The notes: generated from the letters alone by a model not told the origin. A stretch of 64,000 nt of DNA from Duganella sp. Root1480D1 (GCF_001427305.1 NZ_LMFZ01000001.1:187261-251260); one strand, 5' to 3'. Counted from the stretch's first letter, positions 7,263-18,432 are shown. Numbers and translations: made by a program.

Positions 7263-8501
7263 ATGATTTCCCGTTCTGACTGCCTGGCCCGCGACGCAGC
7301 GGACACCCTGGCGCCGCTGCGCGAGCGGTTCGACCTGCCTGCCGGGGTTATTTATCTCGATGGCAACTCGCTGGGCGCCCGCCCGAAAGCCGCCCTCACC
7401 CGCGCCACCGAAGTGATCGCCAAAGAATGGGGCAAGGACCTGATCACCAGCTGGAATACCGCCGGCTGGTTTGAAATGCCCAAACGCCTGGGCGACAAGC
7501 TGGCGCCGCTGGTCGGCGCCAGGCAAGGGGAAGTGGTCGTCACCGACACCACCTCGATCAACCTGTTCAAGGCCCTGGCCGCAGCACTGCACGCGCAGGC
7601 GCACACCGGCCGCAAGGTGATCATCACCGAACGCTCCAACTTCCCGACCGATATCTATATGGCGCAGGGCCTGACTTCCTGGCTCGACCGCGGCTATGAA
7701 GTGCGCCTGGTCGACAGCCCGGACCAGCTCCCCGCCGCCATCACTGGCGATGTCGCCGTCGTCATGCTGACCCACGTGAACTACCGCACCGGCTACCAGC
7801 ACGACATGGCCGCCACCAGCGCCCTCGCCCACCAGCACGGCGCGCTGATCGTGTGGGACCTGTGCCACTCGGTCGGCGCAGTGCCGCTCGACCTGCACGC
7901 GGACGGTGCCGACTTCGCTGTTGGCTGCACTTATAAATACCTGAACGGCGGCCCCGGCTCGCCTGCCTTCATCTGGGTTCCGGGGCACGGACAGGATAAA
8001 TTCAGCCATCCGTTGTCCGGCTGGTGGGGGCACGCCAACCCGTTCGCCATGGCGCCCGACTTCGCGCCGGCCAAGGGCATCGGCCGGGCGCTGTGCGGCA
8101 CCCAGCCGGTCACCTCGCTGGCAATGGTGGAATGCGGCCTCGACGTCTTCGCGCAAACCACCATGGATGCGGTGCGCAGCAAGTCGCTGGCCCTGACCGA
8201 CCTGTTCATCGCCCTGGTGGAGCAGCGCTGCCCGAATCATCCATTGGGCCTGGTGACGCCGCGCGATCACGTGCGCCGCGGTTCGCAAGTCAGCTTCACC
8301 CACCCCCATGGCTACGCCGTGATGCAAGCACTGATCGCGCACGGCGTGATCGGCGATTACCGCGAACCGGAAATCATGCGCTTCGGCTTCACGCCGCTGT
8401 ACACCAGCTTCGCCGACGTGTGGGATGCGGTGGAAATCCTGAAGCAGATCCTGGACGATAAAGCCTACGACATCACTGCCGCCCGCGGCGCAGTAACCTG
8501 A
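7263..8501 (+). CDS. kynU: Kynureninase
   Basis: 412 residues, a PLP fold-type I enzyme that splits kynurenine to anthranilate and alanine. Family features: [11 protein letters not shown] near the N-terminus, the [16 protein letters not shown] strand and [16 protein letters not shown] with the PLP lysine K225. AAGGAAAG lies upstream of ATG 7263. It heads a plus-strand unit with kynA 8 bases downstream. No arylformamidase (kynB) lies in this unit, so that step must be encoded elsewhere. Confidence 0.96.
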   Translation: MISRSDCLARDAADTLAPLRERFDLPAGVIYLDGNSLGARPKAALTRATEVIAKEWGKDLITSWNTAGWFEMPKRLGDKLAPLVGARQGEVVVTDTTSINLFKALAAALHAQAHTGRKVIITERSNFPTDIYMAQGLTSWLDRGYEVRLVDSPDQLPAAITGDVAVVMLTHVNYRTGYQHDMAATSALAHQHGALIVWDLCHSVGAVPLDLHADGADFAVGCTYKYLNGGPGSPAFIWVPGHGQDKFSHPLSGWWGHANPFAMAPDFAPAKGIGRALCGTQPVTSLAMVECGLDVFAQTTMDAVRSKSLALTDLFIALVEQRCPNHPLGLVTPRDHVRRGSQVSFTHPHGYAVMQALIAHGVIGDYREPEIMRFGFTPLYTSFADVWDAVEILKQILDDKAYDITAARGAVT

Positions 8502-8509
8502 GACCCGAC

Positions 8510-9349
8510 ATGACCGAAGAAAAAAAAGACGCCGCCTGGCACGGCGCGCAAATGGACTTCTCCAGGTCCATGAGCTATGGCGACTACCTGGGCCTGGAAA
8601 AGATCCTGAACGCGCAGCACCCGCTGTCGCCCAACCACAATGAGATGCTGTTCATCGTGCAGCACCAGACCAGCGAATTGTGGATGAAGCTGATGCTGCA
8701 CGAACTGCATGCCGTGGTCGACCACCTGCGCCGCGACGACCTGCCACCGGCCTTCAAGATGCTGGCCCGCGTGGCGCGCATCATGGACCAGCTGGTGCAC
8801 GCCTGGGACGTGCTGGCTACCATGACGCCGCCCGAATACACGGCGATCCGCCCTTACCTGGCCTCGTCCTCCGGCTTCCAGTCGCACCAGTACCGCGAAA
8901 TCGAATTCATCCTCGGTAACAAGAATGCCAATATGCTGGCAGTGCACCAGCAGGCGCCGGAGGCCCATGCCCTGCTCGACGCGGCCCTGCACGCGCCATC
9001 GCTGTACGACGAAGCGATCCGGCTGCTGGCGCGTAACGGCCTGCATATCGACGCCGGGCGGCTGGACGGCGACTGGACCCAGCCGACCGTGGCCAACGAG
9101 TCGGTCAAGGATGCCTGGCTGGAGGTGTACCGCGACACCACCCGCTACTGGGCGCTGTATGAACTGGCGGAAAAGCTGGTCGACATGGAAACCGCCTTCC
9201 GCTTCTGGCGCTTCCGCCACGTGACCACGGTGGAGCGCGTGATCGGCTTCAAGACCGGCACGGGCGGCACCGCCGGCGTCTCCTATCTCCGGAAAATGCT
9301 GGATGTGGTACTGTTCCCGGAATTGTTCGCTTTAAGGACCGCCTTGTGA
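8510..9349 (+). CDS. kynA: Tryptophan 2,3-dioxygenase
   Basis: 279 residues, a heme enzyme that opens the indole ring of tryptophan to N-formylkynurenine, the first step of the pathway completed by kynU. Signature segments: [51 protein letters not shown], and the C-terminal [20 protein letters not shown]. Its stop overlaps the next start by four bases (GTGA), so translation into the RNase T2 gene is probably coupled. Confidence 0.97.
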   Translation: MTEEKKDAAWHGAQMDFSRSMSYGDYLGLEKILNAQHPLSPNHNEMLFIVQHQTSELWMKLMLHELHAVVDHLRRDDLPPAFKMLARVARIMDQLVHAWDVLATMTPPEYTAIRPYLASSSGFQSHQYREIEFILGNKNANMLAVHQQAPEAHALLDAALHAPSLYDEAIRLLARNGLHIDAGRLDGDWTQPTVANESVKDAWLEVYRDTTRYWALYELAEKLVDMETAFRFWRFRHVTTVERVIGFKTGTGGTAGVSYLRKMLDVVLFPELFALRTAL

Positions 9350-9993
9350 AACGCTTGCTCGCTGCCTTGCTGGCTGCGGCCTGTGCGCTGCCAGCCATGG
9401 CACGCGACGACCGCCCCGGTGTTTTCGATTATTACGTGATGTCGCTGTCCTGGTCGCCGGAGTACTGCGCCGGCCGCGGCGGCGGCGACCCGCTGCAATG
9501 CGCCACCGGCCGCCAGCTTGGCTTCGTGCTGCACGGCCTGTGGCCGCAGTTCGAGCGCGGCTACCCGGAAAGCTGCGGCCGCAGCAGGATTTCAAACAGC
9601 CTGCGCGACCAGTACGAATCGCTCTACCCTTCGCCGAAACTGCTGTTCCATGAATGGAACAAGCATGGTTCCTGCTCCGGCCTGCAGCCGCAGGATTACC
9701 TGGCGTTGAGCGCAAAGCTGCGCGACAGTCTGAAGATGCCGGCCGCCTTCGCGCGCCCGCAGCAGCCGGTACGCCTCACGCCGGGCCAGTTCGAAGATGA
9801 ATTCCACAAAGCCAATCCCTGGCTGGCAAAAGACTCCGTGCTGCCGGTGTGCGGTTCCGGCGGCCGTTTCCTGCGCGAGGCACGTGTGTGCTTTGCCAAG
9901 GACGGCAAGTCCCGCAGTTGTTCGCAAGAAGCCATCGCCTACTCGCAGAAGAGCTGCGGCCAATCGACCTTCCTGATGAAGAACGTGAAATGA
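9346..9993 (+). CDS. Secreted RNase T2 family ribonuclease
   Basis: 215 residues with a signal peptide cut near ALPAMA (about residue 19). Both catalytic blocks of the T2 family are intact: FVLHGLWPQ with H63, and HEWNKHGSC with H102, E103 and H107. Several cysteines could form periplasmic disulfides. Starts at GTG 9346, overlapping kynA, and ends in an ATGA overlap with the next gene. Expected to cut RNA in the periplasm or outside the cell. Linkage to tryptophan breakdown is unexplained. Confidence 0.9.
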   Translation: MKRLLAALLAAACALPAMARDDRPGVFDYYVMSLSWSPEYCAGRGGGDPLQCATGRQLGFVLHGLWPQFERGYPESCGRSRISNSLRDQYESLYPSPKLLFHEWNKHGSCSGLQPQDYLALSAKLRDSLKMPAAFARPQQPVRLTPGQFEDEFHKANPWLAKDSVLPVCGSGGRFLREARVCFAKDGKSRSCSQEAIAYSQKSCGQSTFLMKNVK

Positions 9994-10535
9994 CCGTTTT
10001 GACCCTGGCCGGTTTGTGGAATTCCGGCCCGCAACACTGGCAAACCCACTGGGAAAAGCAACACGGCTGGACGCGTGCCCCGCACCGCGACTGGGAAACT
10101 CCGGACCGCGAAGAATGGGTGCGCGAGCTGGACGCCGCTATCGCTGCCTGCCCGCAAGCACCGGTGCTGGCGGCGCACAGCCTGTCCTGCACCCTGGTGA
10201 CCTGGTGGGCAGCGGCCCATCGCCATGATGCGGCCCGGCGTGTGGCTGGCGCCTTCCTGGTCGCGCCCAGCGATGTCGATGCGCCGAGCTACCCGGACTG
10301 CACCACCGGCTTCCAGCCGATGCAATTGGCGTCCCTGCCGTTTCCCTCCGTCGTGGTGGCCAGCGAAGACGATATCTACGTCAGCACGGAACGGGCGCGC
10401 CAGTTTGCGCAAGCCTGGGGCAGCCAACTGCACCTGATCGGCGCCGCCGGGCATATCAATGGCGATGCCGGCTACGGCCCCTGGCCGGAAGGCGAAGCCT
10501 TGCTGCTCGAGTTCTGCCGCAGGGTCCAGCGTTAA
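9990..10535 (+). CDS. RBBP9/YdeN-family small alpha/beta hydrolase
   Basis: 181 residues starting at ATG 9990, inside the stop of the RNase gene. The frame is open further upstream, but the [22 protein letters not shown] start is typical of this family. The nucleophile is the serine in LAAHSLSCTLV; D in VVASEDDIYV and the histidine in GAAGHINGDAGYG complete a triad. Family members are serine hydrolases of mostly unknown substrate. Last gene of the kyn unit. Confidence 0.85.
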   Translation: MTVLTLAGLWNSGPQHWQTHWEKQHGWTRAPHRDWETPDREEWVRELDAAIAACPQAPVLAAHSLSCTLVTWWAAAHRHDAARRVAGAFLVAPSDVDAPSYPDCTTGFQPMQLASLPFPSVVVASEDDIYVSTERARQFAQAWGSQLHLIGAAGHINGDAGYGPWPEGEALLLEFCRRVQR

Positions 10536-10652
10536 GCGTGCGCCATCGAAGGTGCGCTTGCAGCGACAATAAGCGCGCTGTACTGCGCGCCTGCTTGCAA
10601 TTACACGGGGGGAACCGTTATCGCGGGCTCGCGAACATTGAGGAGCCACCGA

Positions 10653-11243
10653 ATGGGAACTCATCTGAAAAAGGGGCTGGCGACGCTGGCCTTGATTGCC
10701 GCTTGCGGAGCAGCGCAAGCTGATCCACTTGTCTTTAACGCCTCACTCAGCGGCGCGGCGGAATCTCCGCCAAACGCGTCGGCAGCCACGGGCGATGTGA
10801 CCGTGCTGTTCGATATCGACAACCATTACATGACCATTGCAGCCAGCTTTACCGACCTGGAAGGCCTGAGCGGTGCTGCCCACATCCATTGCTGCACGGC
10901 CGTACCAGGCGATGGCAATGCGGGTGTCGCCACCATGCTGCCGACGTTTACCGGCTTCCCGGCGAACGAAACCAGCGGCAGTTATGCCTCGTTCTTCGAC
11001 ACTTCGCAGGCATCGTTCTGGAACCCGACCTTCCTGGCCAATAACGGCGGCAGCACGGCCGGCGCCGAGGCTGCGTTATTGGCCGGGCTGAATGCCGGCG
11101 CCGCGTATTTCAACATCCACTCGAACGTCTACCCGAGCGGTGAAATCCGCGGCTTCCTGGCGGCGCCGATTCCCGAGCCGGCACAGATCCTCATGCTGCT
11201 GGCCGGCTTGCCCTTGCTGTTACTGCGCAAGAGGGAAAATTAG
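10653..11243 (+). CDS. CHRD-domain protein with PEP-CTERM sorting signal
   Basis: 196 residues. Signal peptide (LATLALIAACGAAQA), one CHRD domain (FNASLSGAAESPPNASAA to IHSNVYPSGEIRGFL) with a paired-cysteine HIHCC segment, then a PEP-CTERM tail: PEPAQ, a hydrophobic stretch and RKREN. Such proteins are exported and processed by exosortase, usually with exopolysaccharide. ATG 10653 is supported by GAGGAG upstream. A GC-rich 6-bp-arm hairpin at 10573-10590 lies in the gap before it. The stop is shared with the convergent gene downstream. Confidence 0.88.
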   Translation: MGTHLKKGLATLALIAACGAAQADPLVFNASLSGAAESPPNASAATGDVTVLFDIDNHYMTIAASFTDLEGLSGAAHIHCCTAVPGDGNAGVATMLPTFTGFPANETSGSYASFFDTSQASFWNPTFLANNGGSTAGAEAALLAGLNAGAAYFNIHSNVYPSGEIRGFLAAPIPEPAQILMLLAGLPLLLLRKREN

Positions 11244-11683
11244 CGAGGAATCGGGTTGCGCGACGCCACGTTCAGCATGTTCCAGGAACGGATGACCGCA
11301 ACCACGAAGCCCAGTTCCGCGATCTCTTCGGCGGAGAAATGCTCCTTGACACGGGCGAAAGCTGCGTCGTCGGGATCGCGGACTGGAATCGCATTGATCA
11401 ACTCAGACCATTCCAGCGCAGCGCGTTCGCGCTCGCTGAAGAATGGCGCCTCGCGCCAGCCAGCCACCGCATTCACATGGCGCGGATCGACGTCCATCTT
11501 CAGCAAATCCTGGTAATGCATGTCGATGCAAAAGCCGCAGCCATTGATCTGCGACACCCGCAGCAGGACCAGGTCCACCAGCTTCTTGCCCAGCAGTTCG
11601 CGGTTCAGGCCATTCGACAGCGCCAGCAGGTTCTGGAACGATTTCTGGGACAGTTGGAAGTAGTTGTAACGCAGGGTGCTCAT
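11240..11683 (-). CDS. AhpD-like carboxymuconolactone decarboxylase family protein, likely ECF41 target
   Basis: 147 residues with the peroxidase-like CxxC-x3-H motif of AhpD relatives (C49, C52, H56 in NGCGFCIDMHYQDL). Such CMD proteins are the classic partner gene of ECF41 sigma factors (the COE set: carboxymuconolactone decarboxylase, oxidoreductase, epimerase). An ECF41-consensus promoter is placed 58 bases upstream at 11741-11767, and the ECF41 gene itself lies at 12850-13707. Probable role: thiol-based redox or alkyl-peroxide handling, by family analogy. The substrate is unknown. Confidence 0.85.
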   Translation of the reverse strand: MSTLRYNYFQLSQKSFQNLLALSNGLNRELLGKKLVDLVLLRVSQINGCGFCIDMHYQDLLKMDVDPRHVNAVAGWREAPFFSERERAALEWSELINAIPVRDPDDAAFARVKEHFSAEEIAELGFVVAVIRSWNMLNVASRNPIPR

Positions 11684-11740
11684 GGAAAATCCTTTCGGTC
11701 TGATGGTGAAAACCGCACTGTGCGGCCCTCTTATCCATTA

Positions 11741-11767
11741 GACGGAGCAGCCTGCCGGTTTGTGACA
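11741..11767 (-). promoter_or_regulatory. ECF41-type promoter for the CMD gene
   Basis: On the minus strand: TGTCACA-N16-CGTC, an exact match to the consensus published for ECF41 sigma factors. It lies in the 90-base gap between the GGDEF gene and the CMD gene and reads into the CMD gene. Confidence 0.85.
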
Positions 11768-11773
11768 GCCGGC

Positions 11774-12814
11774 TTAAAGATTTTTTTCCGCCTGGGCTGG
11801 AAAGCTGCAAACCCGGTCGCGCCCGGCGCGCTTGGCGGCATACAGGGCAGCATCGGCCCGCTGCAGGAATTCGCCAAGCGACTCGCCCGGCTGGTGCTCG
11901 GCCACGCCGGCGCTGATCGACACTTCCATGGCCGACAGCGCCCCTTCGAAGCGCATGGCGCGCACTTCGCTGCGCACCCTTTCGGCAAATTGCAGGCTGT
12001 GCTGGAGGTCGAGCTTGGGCAGGAAGACGGCAAATTCATCGCCGCCGTTACGCACCGCAATGTCGATGCGGCGCGTGTGGCTGTTCAACAGGCTCCCTAT
12101 GCGCTGCAGCACCAGGTCGCCCACCAGGTGGCCGTGATTGTCATTGATCTGCTTGAAGCGGTCGACATCGAAGACCAGCAGGCCTACCCGTTCGGCCGCG
12201 TCGCGCTCATGCTGTTGCAGCAAACGGGCGGCGGCATCTTCCATATAGTGGCGTGTATACAGGCCGGTCACGGCATCGCGCACCGCCAGCTGGTAGTATT
12301 TGGAGCGGTCTTTTTCCAGCGCGCTGTTGTCCAGCTGGGCGCGCCGCAAGTCTTCATAGGCCGACAGCAGTTTCCGGTGCACCTGCTCCAGTTCCTGCTG
12401 CTGGCGCGCTTCGATGGTAACGTCTTCATAGATCGTGACGAAGCCGACCACCCGGCCCCGTTCATCGCTCATGGGTCGCCCGGTCACTTGCAAGACCGTG
12501 CCATTGGCGCGCGTGCGCCGGAACCGGTGCGGCACGAACTTGCGCGCCAGGTCGATACGGTCGCGCACCTGGGCGTCCGGATCGCCCGGCCCGAATTCGC
12601 CGCGCAGGGCATTGAAACGGAACAGGTCTTCCAGCAGCACCCCGGGCTGCATCAGGCTGTCCGGGAAATCCAGGCATTGGCAAAAGCTGTCGTTCCAGAA
12701 CCGGAATTGCAGGTCGCGGTCGATGATGGACATGCCGACCGGCAGGTATTCCATGGCGCGCAGCAGTTCCGCCATGCCAATTTGCATGCCACGCTCGCGA
12801 GTTTCACTTAACAT
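11774..12814 (-). CDS. PAS-GGDEF diguanylate cyclase
   Basis: 346 residues without membrane helices. A PAS domain (about 15-135), a coiled linker (about 137-172) and a GGDEF domain (about 175-340). The GGDEF signature is intact at 257-261, and an RxxD inhibitory site (R248, D251) stands exactly five residues before it, so an active, product-inhibited cyclase is expected. Genes on both sides are on the same strand: the ECF41 sigma factor upstream (35-base gap) and the CMD gene downstream, whose ECF41 promoter begins just past this stop. Confidence 0.93.
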   Translation of the reverse strand: MLSETRERGMQIGMAELLRAMEYLPVGMSIIDRDLQFRFWNDSFCQCLDFPDSLMQPGVLLEDLFRFNALRGEFGPGDPDAQVRDRIDLARKFVPHRFRRTRANGTVLQVTGRPMSDERGRVVGFVTIYEDVTIEARQQQELEQVHRKLLSAYEDLRRAQLDNSALEKDRSKYYQLAVRDAVTGLYTRHYMEDAAARLLQQHERDAAERVGLLVFDVDRFKQINDNHGHLVGDLVLQRIGSLLNSHTRRIDIAVRNGGDEFAVFLPKLDLQHSLQFAERVRSEVRAMRFEGALSAMEVSISAGVAEHQPGESLGEFLQRADAALYAAKRAGRDRVCSFPAQAEKNL

Positions 12815-12849
12815 GTCCGGACCCTCCGCGGCGTACCTGCCTGCTAACG

Positions 12850-13707
12850 TCAGTTAAGAATATGCGCCAACTTATCCGGGTTGCGCACCACATAGATGCC
12901 GGTGATGCGCTGGCCGTCGCTGGCAAAGCCCTGCGCCGATTCCAGCACCCCGTCCACGAAGCGCAGCAAGCCCGGTTCGCCATTGACCATGGCGGCACGG
13001 TATTCGATGGCGCCCAGCTTGTGCATGCCGGCGTACAGCGCTGCAATCTTGTCCGGATCGGTGATGACGATGCCGAAGGACTTGACCTTGCCGCCGCCAT
13101 CGCCCACCAGTTCCATGTCTTCCGCCAGCAAGGCGCGCACAGCCGCCTTGTCGCCGCTGGACGAGGCTTCCACGAAGCGCTGCAATAGCTGGCGGTGGGT
13201 GTCAGCCGGGATGTCGAAGCGCGACTGCCCCTGCTGCACACGGTCGCCGGCCCGGCTCACCATCTGGCGGCACGCGGCTTCCGACTTTCCAAGCTGTTCA
13301 GCCACCTCGTCGTAATCGTAGTCGAACACCTGGCGCAACAGGAAGGCGGCGCGCTCCTCGGGACCGAGGCGCTGCAGCAGCCACATATACGCCAGCGACA
13401 AGTCGCTGGCGCGTTCGGCCTGGGCTTCCGGCGTTTCCTCGTCGATCGCGACCAGCGGTTCGGGCAGCCACAGGCCCTCGTAGGCTTCGCGTTCTGCGAT
13501 GGCGGCGCGCAGGCGGTCGATGGAAAGCCGCGTCACTACCGTCACCAGCCAGGCCTCGGACGACTGCACGCCGCTGGTATCGGCGCCCTGCCAGCGAATC
13601 CAGGCGTCCTGCACCACGTCCTCGGCATCGGCACGCACGCCCAGCATGCGATAGGCGATGGCAAACAACCGCGCGCGATGCGCGGCAAAAGCGATTGGAT
13701 CATTCAT
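12850..13707 (-). CDS. ECF41-family (SigJ-like) RNA polymerase sigma factor with SnoaL-like C-terminus
   Basis: 285 residues: sigma-2 (about 8-75), sigma-4 (about 105-160) and a SnoaL-like extension (about 170-285). The three ECF41 hallmarks are present: WLPEP at 80-84 in the linker, DGGGK at 203-207 and NPDKL at 276-280. In this family the extension replaces an anti-sigma factor and controls activity. ATG 13707 overlaps the stop of the hybrid kinase gene (ATGA), so it is probably translated from the kinase mRNA. No ECF41 promoter was seen directly upstream, so autoregulation is not evident. Confidence 0.93.
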   Translation of the reverse strand: MNDPIAFAAHRARLFAIAYRMLGVRADAEDVVQDAWIRWQGADTSGVQSSEAWLVTVVTRLSIDRLRAAIAEREAYEGLWLPEPLVAIDEETPEAQAERASDLSLAYMWLLQRLGPEERAAFLLRQVFDYDYDEVAEQLGKSEAACRQMVSRAGDRVQQGQSRFDIPADTHRQLLQRFVEASSSGDKAAVRALLAEDMELVGDGGGKVKSFGIVITDPDKIAALYAGMHKLGAIEYRAAMVNGEPGLLRFVDGVLESAQGFASDGQRITGIYVVRNPDKLAHILN

Positions 13708-16229
13708 GACGCAGGACTATACCCGACCTTGTGCACTTTCAGCAGCACCTCCCGCAATTCGCGCACGCGCGGCGGCTTGCTCAGCACTTCGTCCACGCTG
13801 GCCGGCTTGGCATCCACGTCGCCTTCCGGAATCAGGCGCTGGCCCCAGCCGGTGACCAGGATCACCGGCGTATTGGGCGACAGCTCCTTGATGCAGCCGG
13901 CCACCTTGCGGCCGTCGACATGCGGCATGCCCAGGTCGCTGAATACTGCATCGAACGGCAGGCTCGATTCCATCGAGGCGCGGAATTGATCGATGCCGGC
14001 GGCGCCGCCGTTGGCCGCCACCACGGTGTGGCCATCGCGCTGCAGGATGGTGGTCATGGAGGCCAGCACGGCCGGGTCGTCGTCGATCACCAGCAGGCGC
14101 ATCGGCTCGGCTACCGCCACAGTCGTGGCCGGGGCTTCCAGCGGCGGCATGGCCAGATGCGCCTGCGGCAGCGGGAAGGCCAGCGACACCGTGGTGCCCT
14201 GGCCGATCATCGATTCCACCTGCACCACGGCGCTGTGGCGCTCCGCCATCGAGTTGACGGTGGCCAGCCCCAGGCCGCTGCCGCGCTCGCCCTTGGTGGT
14301 AAAGAACGGGTCGAGGCAGTGACGGCGCGTCGATTCGTCCATGCCGACGCCGCTGTCCACCACGTCGACGATGGCATGCTCGCCGGTGCTGCGCGTGCGC
14401 AGGGTCAGCGCGCCGCCTTCCGGCATGGCGTCGACGGCGTTGAACACCAGGTTGGTCAGCGCTTCGCGGATTTCCGGTTCCGAGCCCATCACGGACGGCA
14501 GCCCCGGCGCCAGCTCCAGCTTCATGGAGATCACCACGCCGCGCTGCTGTGGCATGTCGCTCCAGCGCGCCCGCGTCAGGTCGGCCACCTGCTGCGCCAG
14601 CACATTCAGGCTGACGCTGGTGAGCTCCATCTGCGGTTCGCGCCGGCGGTACAGCTCGCGCATGCGCGCCACCGTTGCCGCCACGTCGTCGATGGCGCGG
14701 GCGATCACTTGCAGGTTGCTGCGGCCGCTGGCACTCAGGCCGGTTTCGGTTTCCAGCAAGGTCTCGGTGTACAGCGCCACCGGGGAAATGGCGTTATTGA
14801 TGTCGTGCGCAATGCCGCTGGCCATCTGGCCCAGGGCCCGCAAACGTTCTTCACGCGTGACCGACTGCTGCGTGGCATGCAGGGTGTGGTAGGCCTGCTG
14901 CAATGCGCCATACAACTGCGCCTGACGCGCCGCCAGGGCCGCGTGTTCGCTCAGTTGGCGCAGGAATTCGCATTCGCCGCTGGAGAAGGCATTCGGGATG
15001 GTGCGCGCCACGGCCAGCACGCCGAACACCACGCTTTCCGCTTGCAGCGGCGCCAGCACCAGGGAATTCAGGCCGCCGCGCGCCAGCCGGTGCGGGAAGG
15101 GAAATTCGCTGCCGCTAATGTCCGGCTCGTACACCAGTTGTCCCTTCACGCAGCGCGACAGGCCGTTATTGTCGATCGACACCTGGGCGCCTTCTTTCAG
15201 CGCCGCATCGCCCGGCAGCAAGGCATTGCCCAGGCCGACGCAACTTGCCTCCAGCACACCCTCCTGCAGCAGGAACACGCAGGCAAAGTCCACCGGCAGC
15301 TGGTCTTCCAGGCTGCGCACCAGCACCTGCAGGATGCTGCGCAAGTCCTGCCGCTCGCCGATCGAGCGCGTCATCTGGTGCAGCAGGCTGAGCCGCCCGA
15401 GCTGGGCCTGCACTTTCAGTTCGGCACCATGGCGCACTGCCATCTCGTCGTGCAGGGCGGCGTTAACGTTGACCAATTCGTCGCGCGACACCGTGGTCGA
15501 GCGCAACCGTTCAGTCATGGCATCGAAGGCGCGCGCCAGGTCGCCTACCTCATCGACCGCCTTCATATTCATGCGGAAATCCAGCTTGCCCGAGCCCACC
15601 AGTTCGGCGCCGCGCCGCAGCCGTTCCAGCGGATGCGCCACGCTGCGGATGGTCAAGGCCAGCGCTCCCAGCACGGTCAGCGCCAGCAGCAATCCGAGCG
15701 CCGCCGCCACGGCCGTGGCGTTCTGCTGCGCACTCAACACGCCCTGGCGGCTGCGGCGCGCCAGCTCTTCGGCATCACGGATCATGTCCTGGGTGCGTGA
15801 CATCAATTGGCCGAACAGGCGCGCTTCCAGCAGGTGCAGCACTTCGGCCCGCTCCGGCGTGGCCCGCAGTTCCTGCCGCACCAGCAGCAACTCGGAAAAG
15901 TGCCGCGCCAGCAGGGGCAGATTTTCCTGCAGGTCGTGCAGCAACTGCGATTCCTCCGCCTCCCGGAACAAGTCGTCGCGCAGCAGCAGGCCTTGCAGCG
16001 AATCCTTGCGCAACTGCCACTGCACATGGGAGCGCCGTTCCTGGGTTTGCGCATATTCCAGCGACAGGTAGCGCAGCGCCACCACGCCGCTGACGATTTC
16101 GCCGGCGCGCTCGTTGCGCTGCAGTTCCTGCCTGACCTGGCGCGTGGCGCCGATCATCAGCAGGATCGCCAGCGCCACGCCGGCCACGCACAGCCACTGG
16201 GCCCACTTCAGGCGAGTAATGATTTTCAT
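13704..16229 (-). CDS. Hybrid sensor histidine kinase (HAMP-GAF-HisKA-HATPase-REC)
   Basis: 841 residues: membrane helix about 12-28, a helical periplasmic sensor about 30-165, second helix about 170-195, HAMP about 195-245, GAF about 290-435, HisKA with H475 in SGIAHDINNAISPV, HATPase (GSGLGLATVNSMAE) and a C-terminal REC domain (LLVIDDDPAV, FSDLGMPHVDG). It begins 6 bases after the binding-protein gene and ends inside the ECF41 start. That order suggests sensing by the upstream binding protein and output coupled to the sigma factor, which is an inference. Confidence 0.92.
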   Translation of the reverse strand: MKIITRLKWAQWLCVAGVALAILLMIGATRQVRQELQRNERAGEIVSGVVALRYLSLEYAQTQERRSHVQWQLRKDSLQGLLLRDDLFREAEESQLLHDLQENLPLLARHFSELLLVRQELRATPERAEVLHLLEARLFGQLMSRTQDMIRDAEELARRSRQGVLSAQQNATAVAAALGLLLALTVLGALALTIRSVAHPLERLRRGAELVGSGKLDFRMNMKAVDEVGDLARAFDAMTERLRSTTVSRDELVNVNAALHDEMAVRHGAELKVQAQLGRLSLLHQMTRSIGERQDLRSILQVLVRSLEDQLPVDFACVFLLQEGVLEASCVGLGNALLPGDAALKEGAQVSIDNNGLSRCVKGQLVYEPDISGSEFPFPHRLARGGLNSLVLAPLQAESVVFGVLAVARTIPNAFSSGECEFLRQLSEHAALAARQAQLYGALQQAYHTLHATQQSVTREERLRALGQMASGIAHDINNAISPVALYTETLLETETGLSASGRSNLQVIARAIDDVAATVARMRELYRRREPQMELTSVSLNVLAQQVADLTRARWSDMPQQRGVVISMKLELAPGLPSVMGSEPEIREALTNLVFNAVDAMPEGGALTLRTRSTGEHAIVDVVDSGVGMDESTRRHCLDPFFTTKGERGSGLGLATVNSMAERHSAVVQVESMIGQGTTVSLAFPLPQAHLAMPPLEAPATTVAVAEPMRLLVIDDDPAVLASMTTILQRDGHTVVAANGGAAGIDQFRASMESSLPFDAVFSDLGMPHVDGRKVAGCIKELSPNTPVILVTGWGQRLIPEGDVDAKPASVDEVLSKPPRVRELREVLLKVHKVGYSPAS

Positions 16230-16235
16230 GGTCGC

Positions 16236-17235
16236 TTAATGGATGACGGTGACGGCAGTCGGCCGCACCGCGCCCAATCCTTCCAGGTACACATTGTCGA
16301 GGAAATTCGGCACCTCGCGCGAATTGGCCAGGCGGTTGCGGATGGCCCAGCGGGCCCGGTCCTCAAAGGCCAGCAGCAGCGACTGGTCCAGTTCCAGCCC
16401 GAAGTGGTAAGTCGGCCAGGCAGCCACCACTTCGTCGCGATTCAGCTTGGCGGTGGCCGGCAGCAAGGGCTGGGCCTCCTGCGGCGACTTTTCGCACCAG
16501 GCCGAACCCTGCTCGATGGCTTGCAGCAGGCGCGGGATGACGGCCGCGCGTTCGCCGGTAAAGCGCTGCAGCGAGACCAGGTTGTAAATGCTTTCGTAAG
16601 CCTGTTCGCCGGAGAAACTTACCGCGGTATCGCCCAGCTGCTTGCGCATCGCGCCCAGGAAGGGTTCCCACCCGGCCACCGCATCGACGTCGCCGCGCTG
16701 CAGGGCCTGGCCCAGTTCTTCCGGCTTGTAATTGACCATGGTAACTTCACTGCCGTCCATGCGCTGCCAGTTCAGGAACACGTCCAGCGTGAACTGGCCC
16801 GAGGTGCCCTGCGTGACGCCGATGCGCTTGCCTTTCAGGCTGGCCGGGGTCAGCACGCCGTGGTCGCGGCGGCCGATGATGCCGTGGTCCTTGCCGGTGC
16901 GGAAAAAGGTGGCCAGCACCTTGACCGGCACCCCGTCCATGGCGGCAAACACGATCGGGATGTCGGCCACCGTGCCAACATCAGCCTTGCCGTCGACCAC
17001 CGCCTGCATCGAAGCCTTGCCGCTTGAAAAAGGCAGCACCTTGACCTGCAAGCCCTGTTCGGCAAAGAAGCCGCGCTGCTGCGCCGCCACCACCGCGCAA
17101 GTGCCGACATATTCGGTATTGGCCGCGATCACCAGCGCCTGCGCCGGCCGCGCCGGCCGCCGCTGCTGCTGCCACAGCCAGGCCACGCCCAGCGCCAGCA
17201 CAATGAACAACACGGCAAGGACCTGCATGGTTCGA

Positions 17236-17243
<8 letters not shown>
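16236..17243 (-). CDS. NMT1/SsuA-like substrate-binding protein, no ABC partners nearby
   Basis: 335 residues: one N-terminal hydrophobic segment (QVLAVLFIVLALGVAWLW) serving as anchor or uncut signal, then a periplasmic binding fold of the nitrate/sulfonate/thiamine-precursor type (AANTEYVGTCAVVAAQQRGFFAEQGLQV, GKADVGTVADIPIVFAAMDG, GVTQGTSGQFTLDVFL). ATG 17243 overlaps the REC-kinase stop by 8 bases; residues upstream of it in this frame belong to that kinase. No permease or ATPase gene is nearby, and both neighbours are sensor kinases. A ligand-sensing role is therefore more likely than transport. Confidence 0.85.

Positions 17244-18432
<1,189 letters not shown>

Noticed and set aside
10573..10590. 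Hairpin GCGCGC-N6-GCGCGC after the kyn unit as a terminator
   Set aside because: Only 6-bp arms, self-complementary repeats and no T-run; too weak to call.
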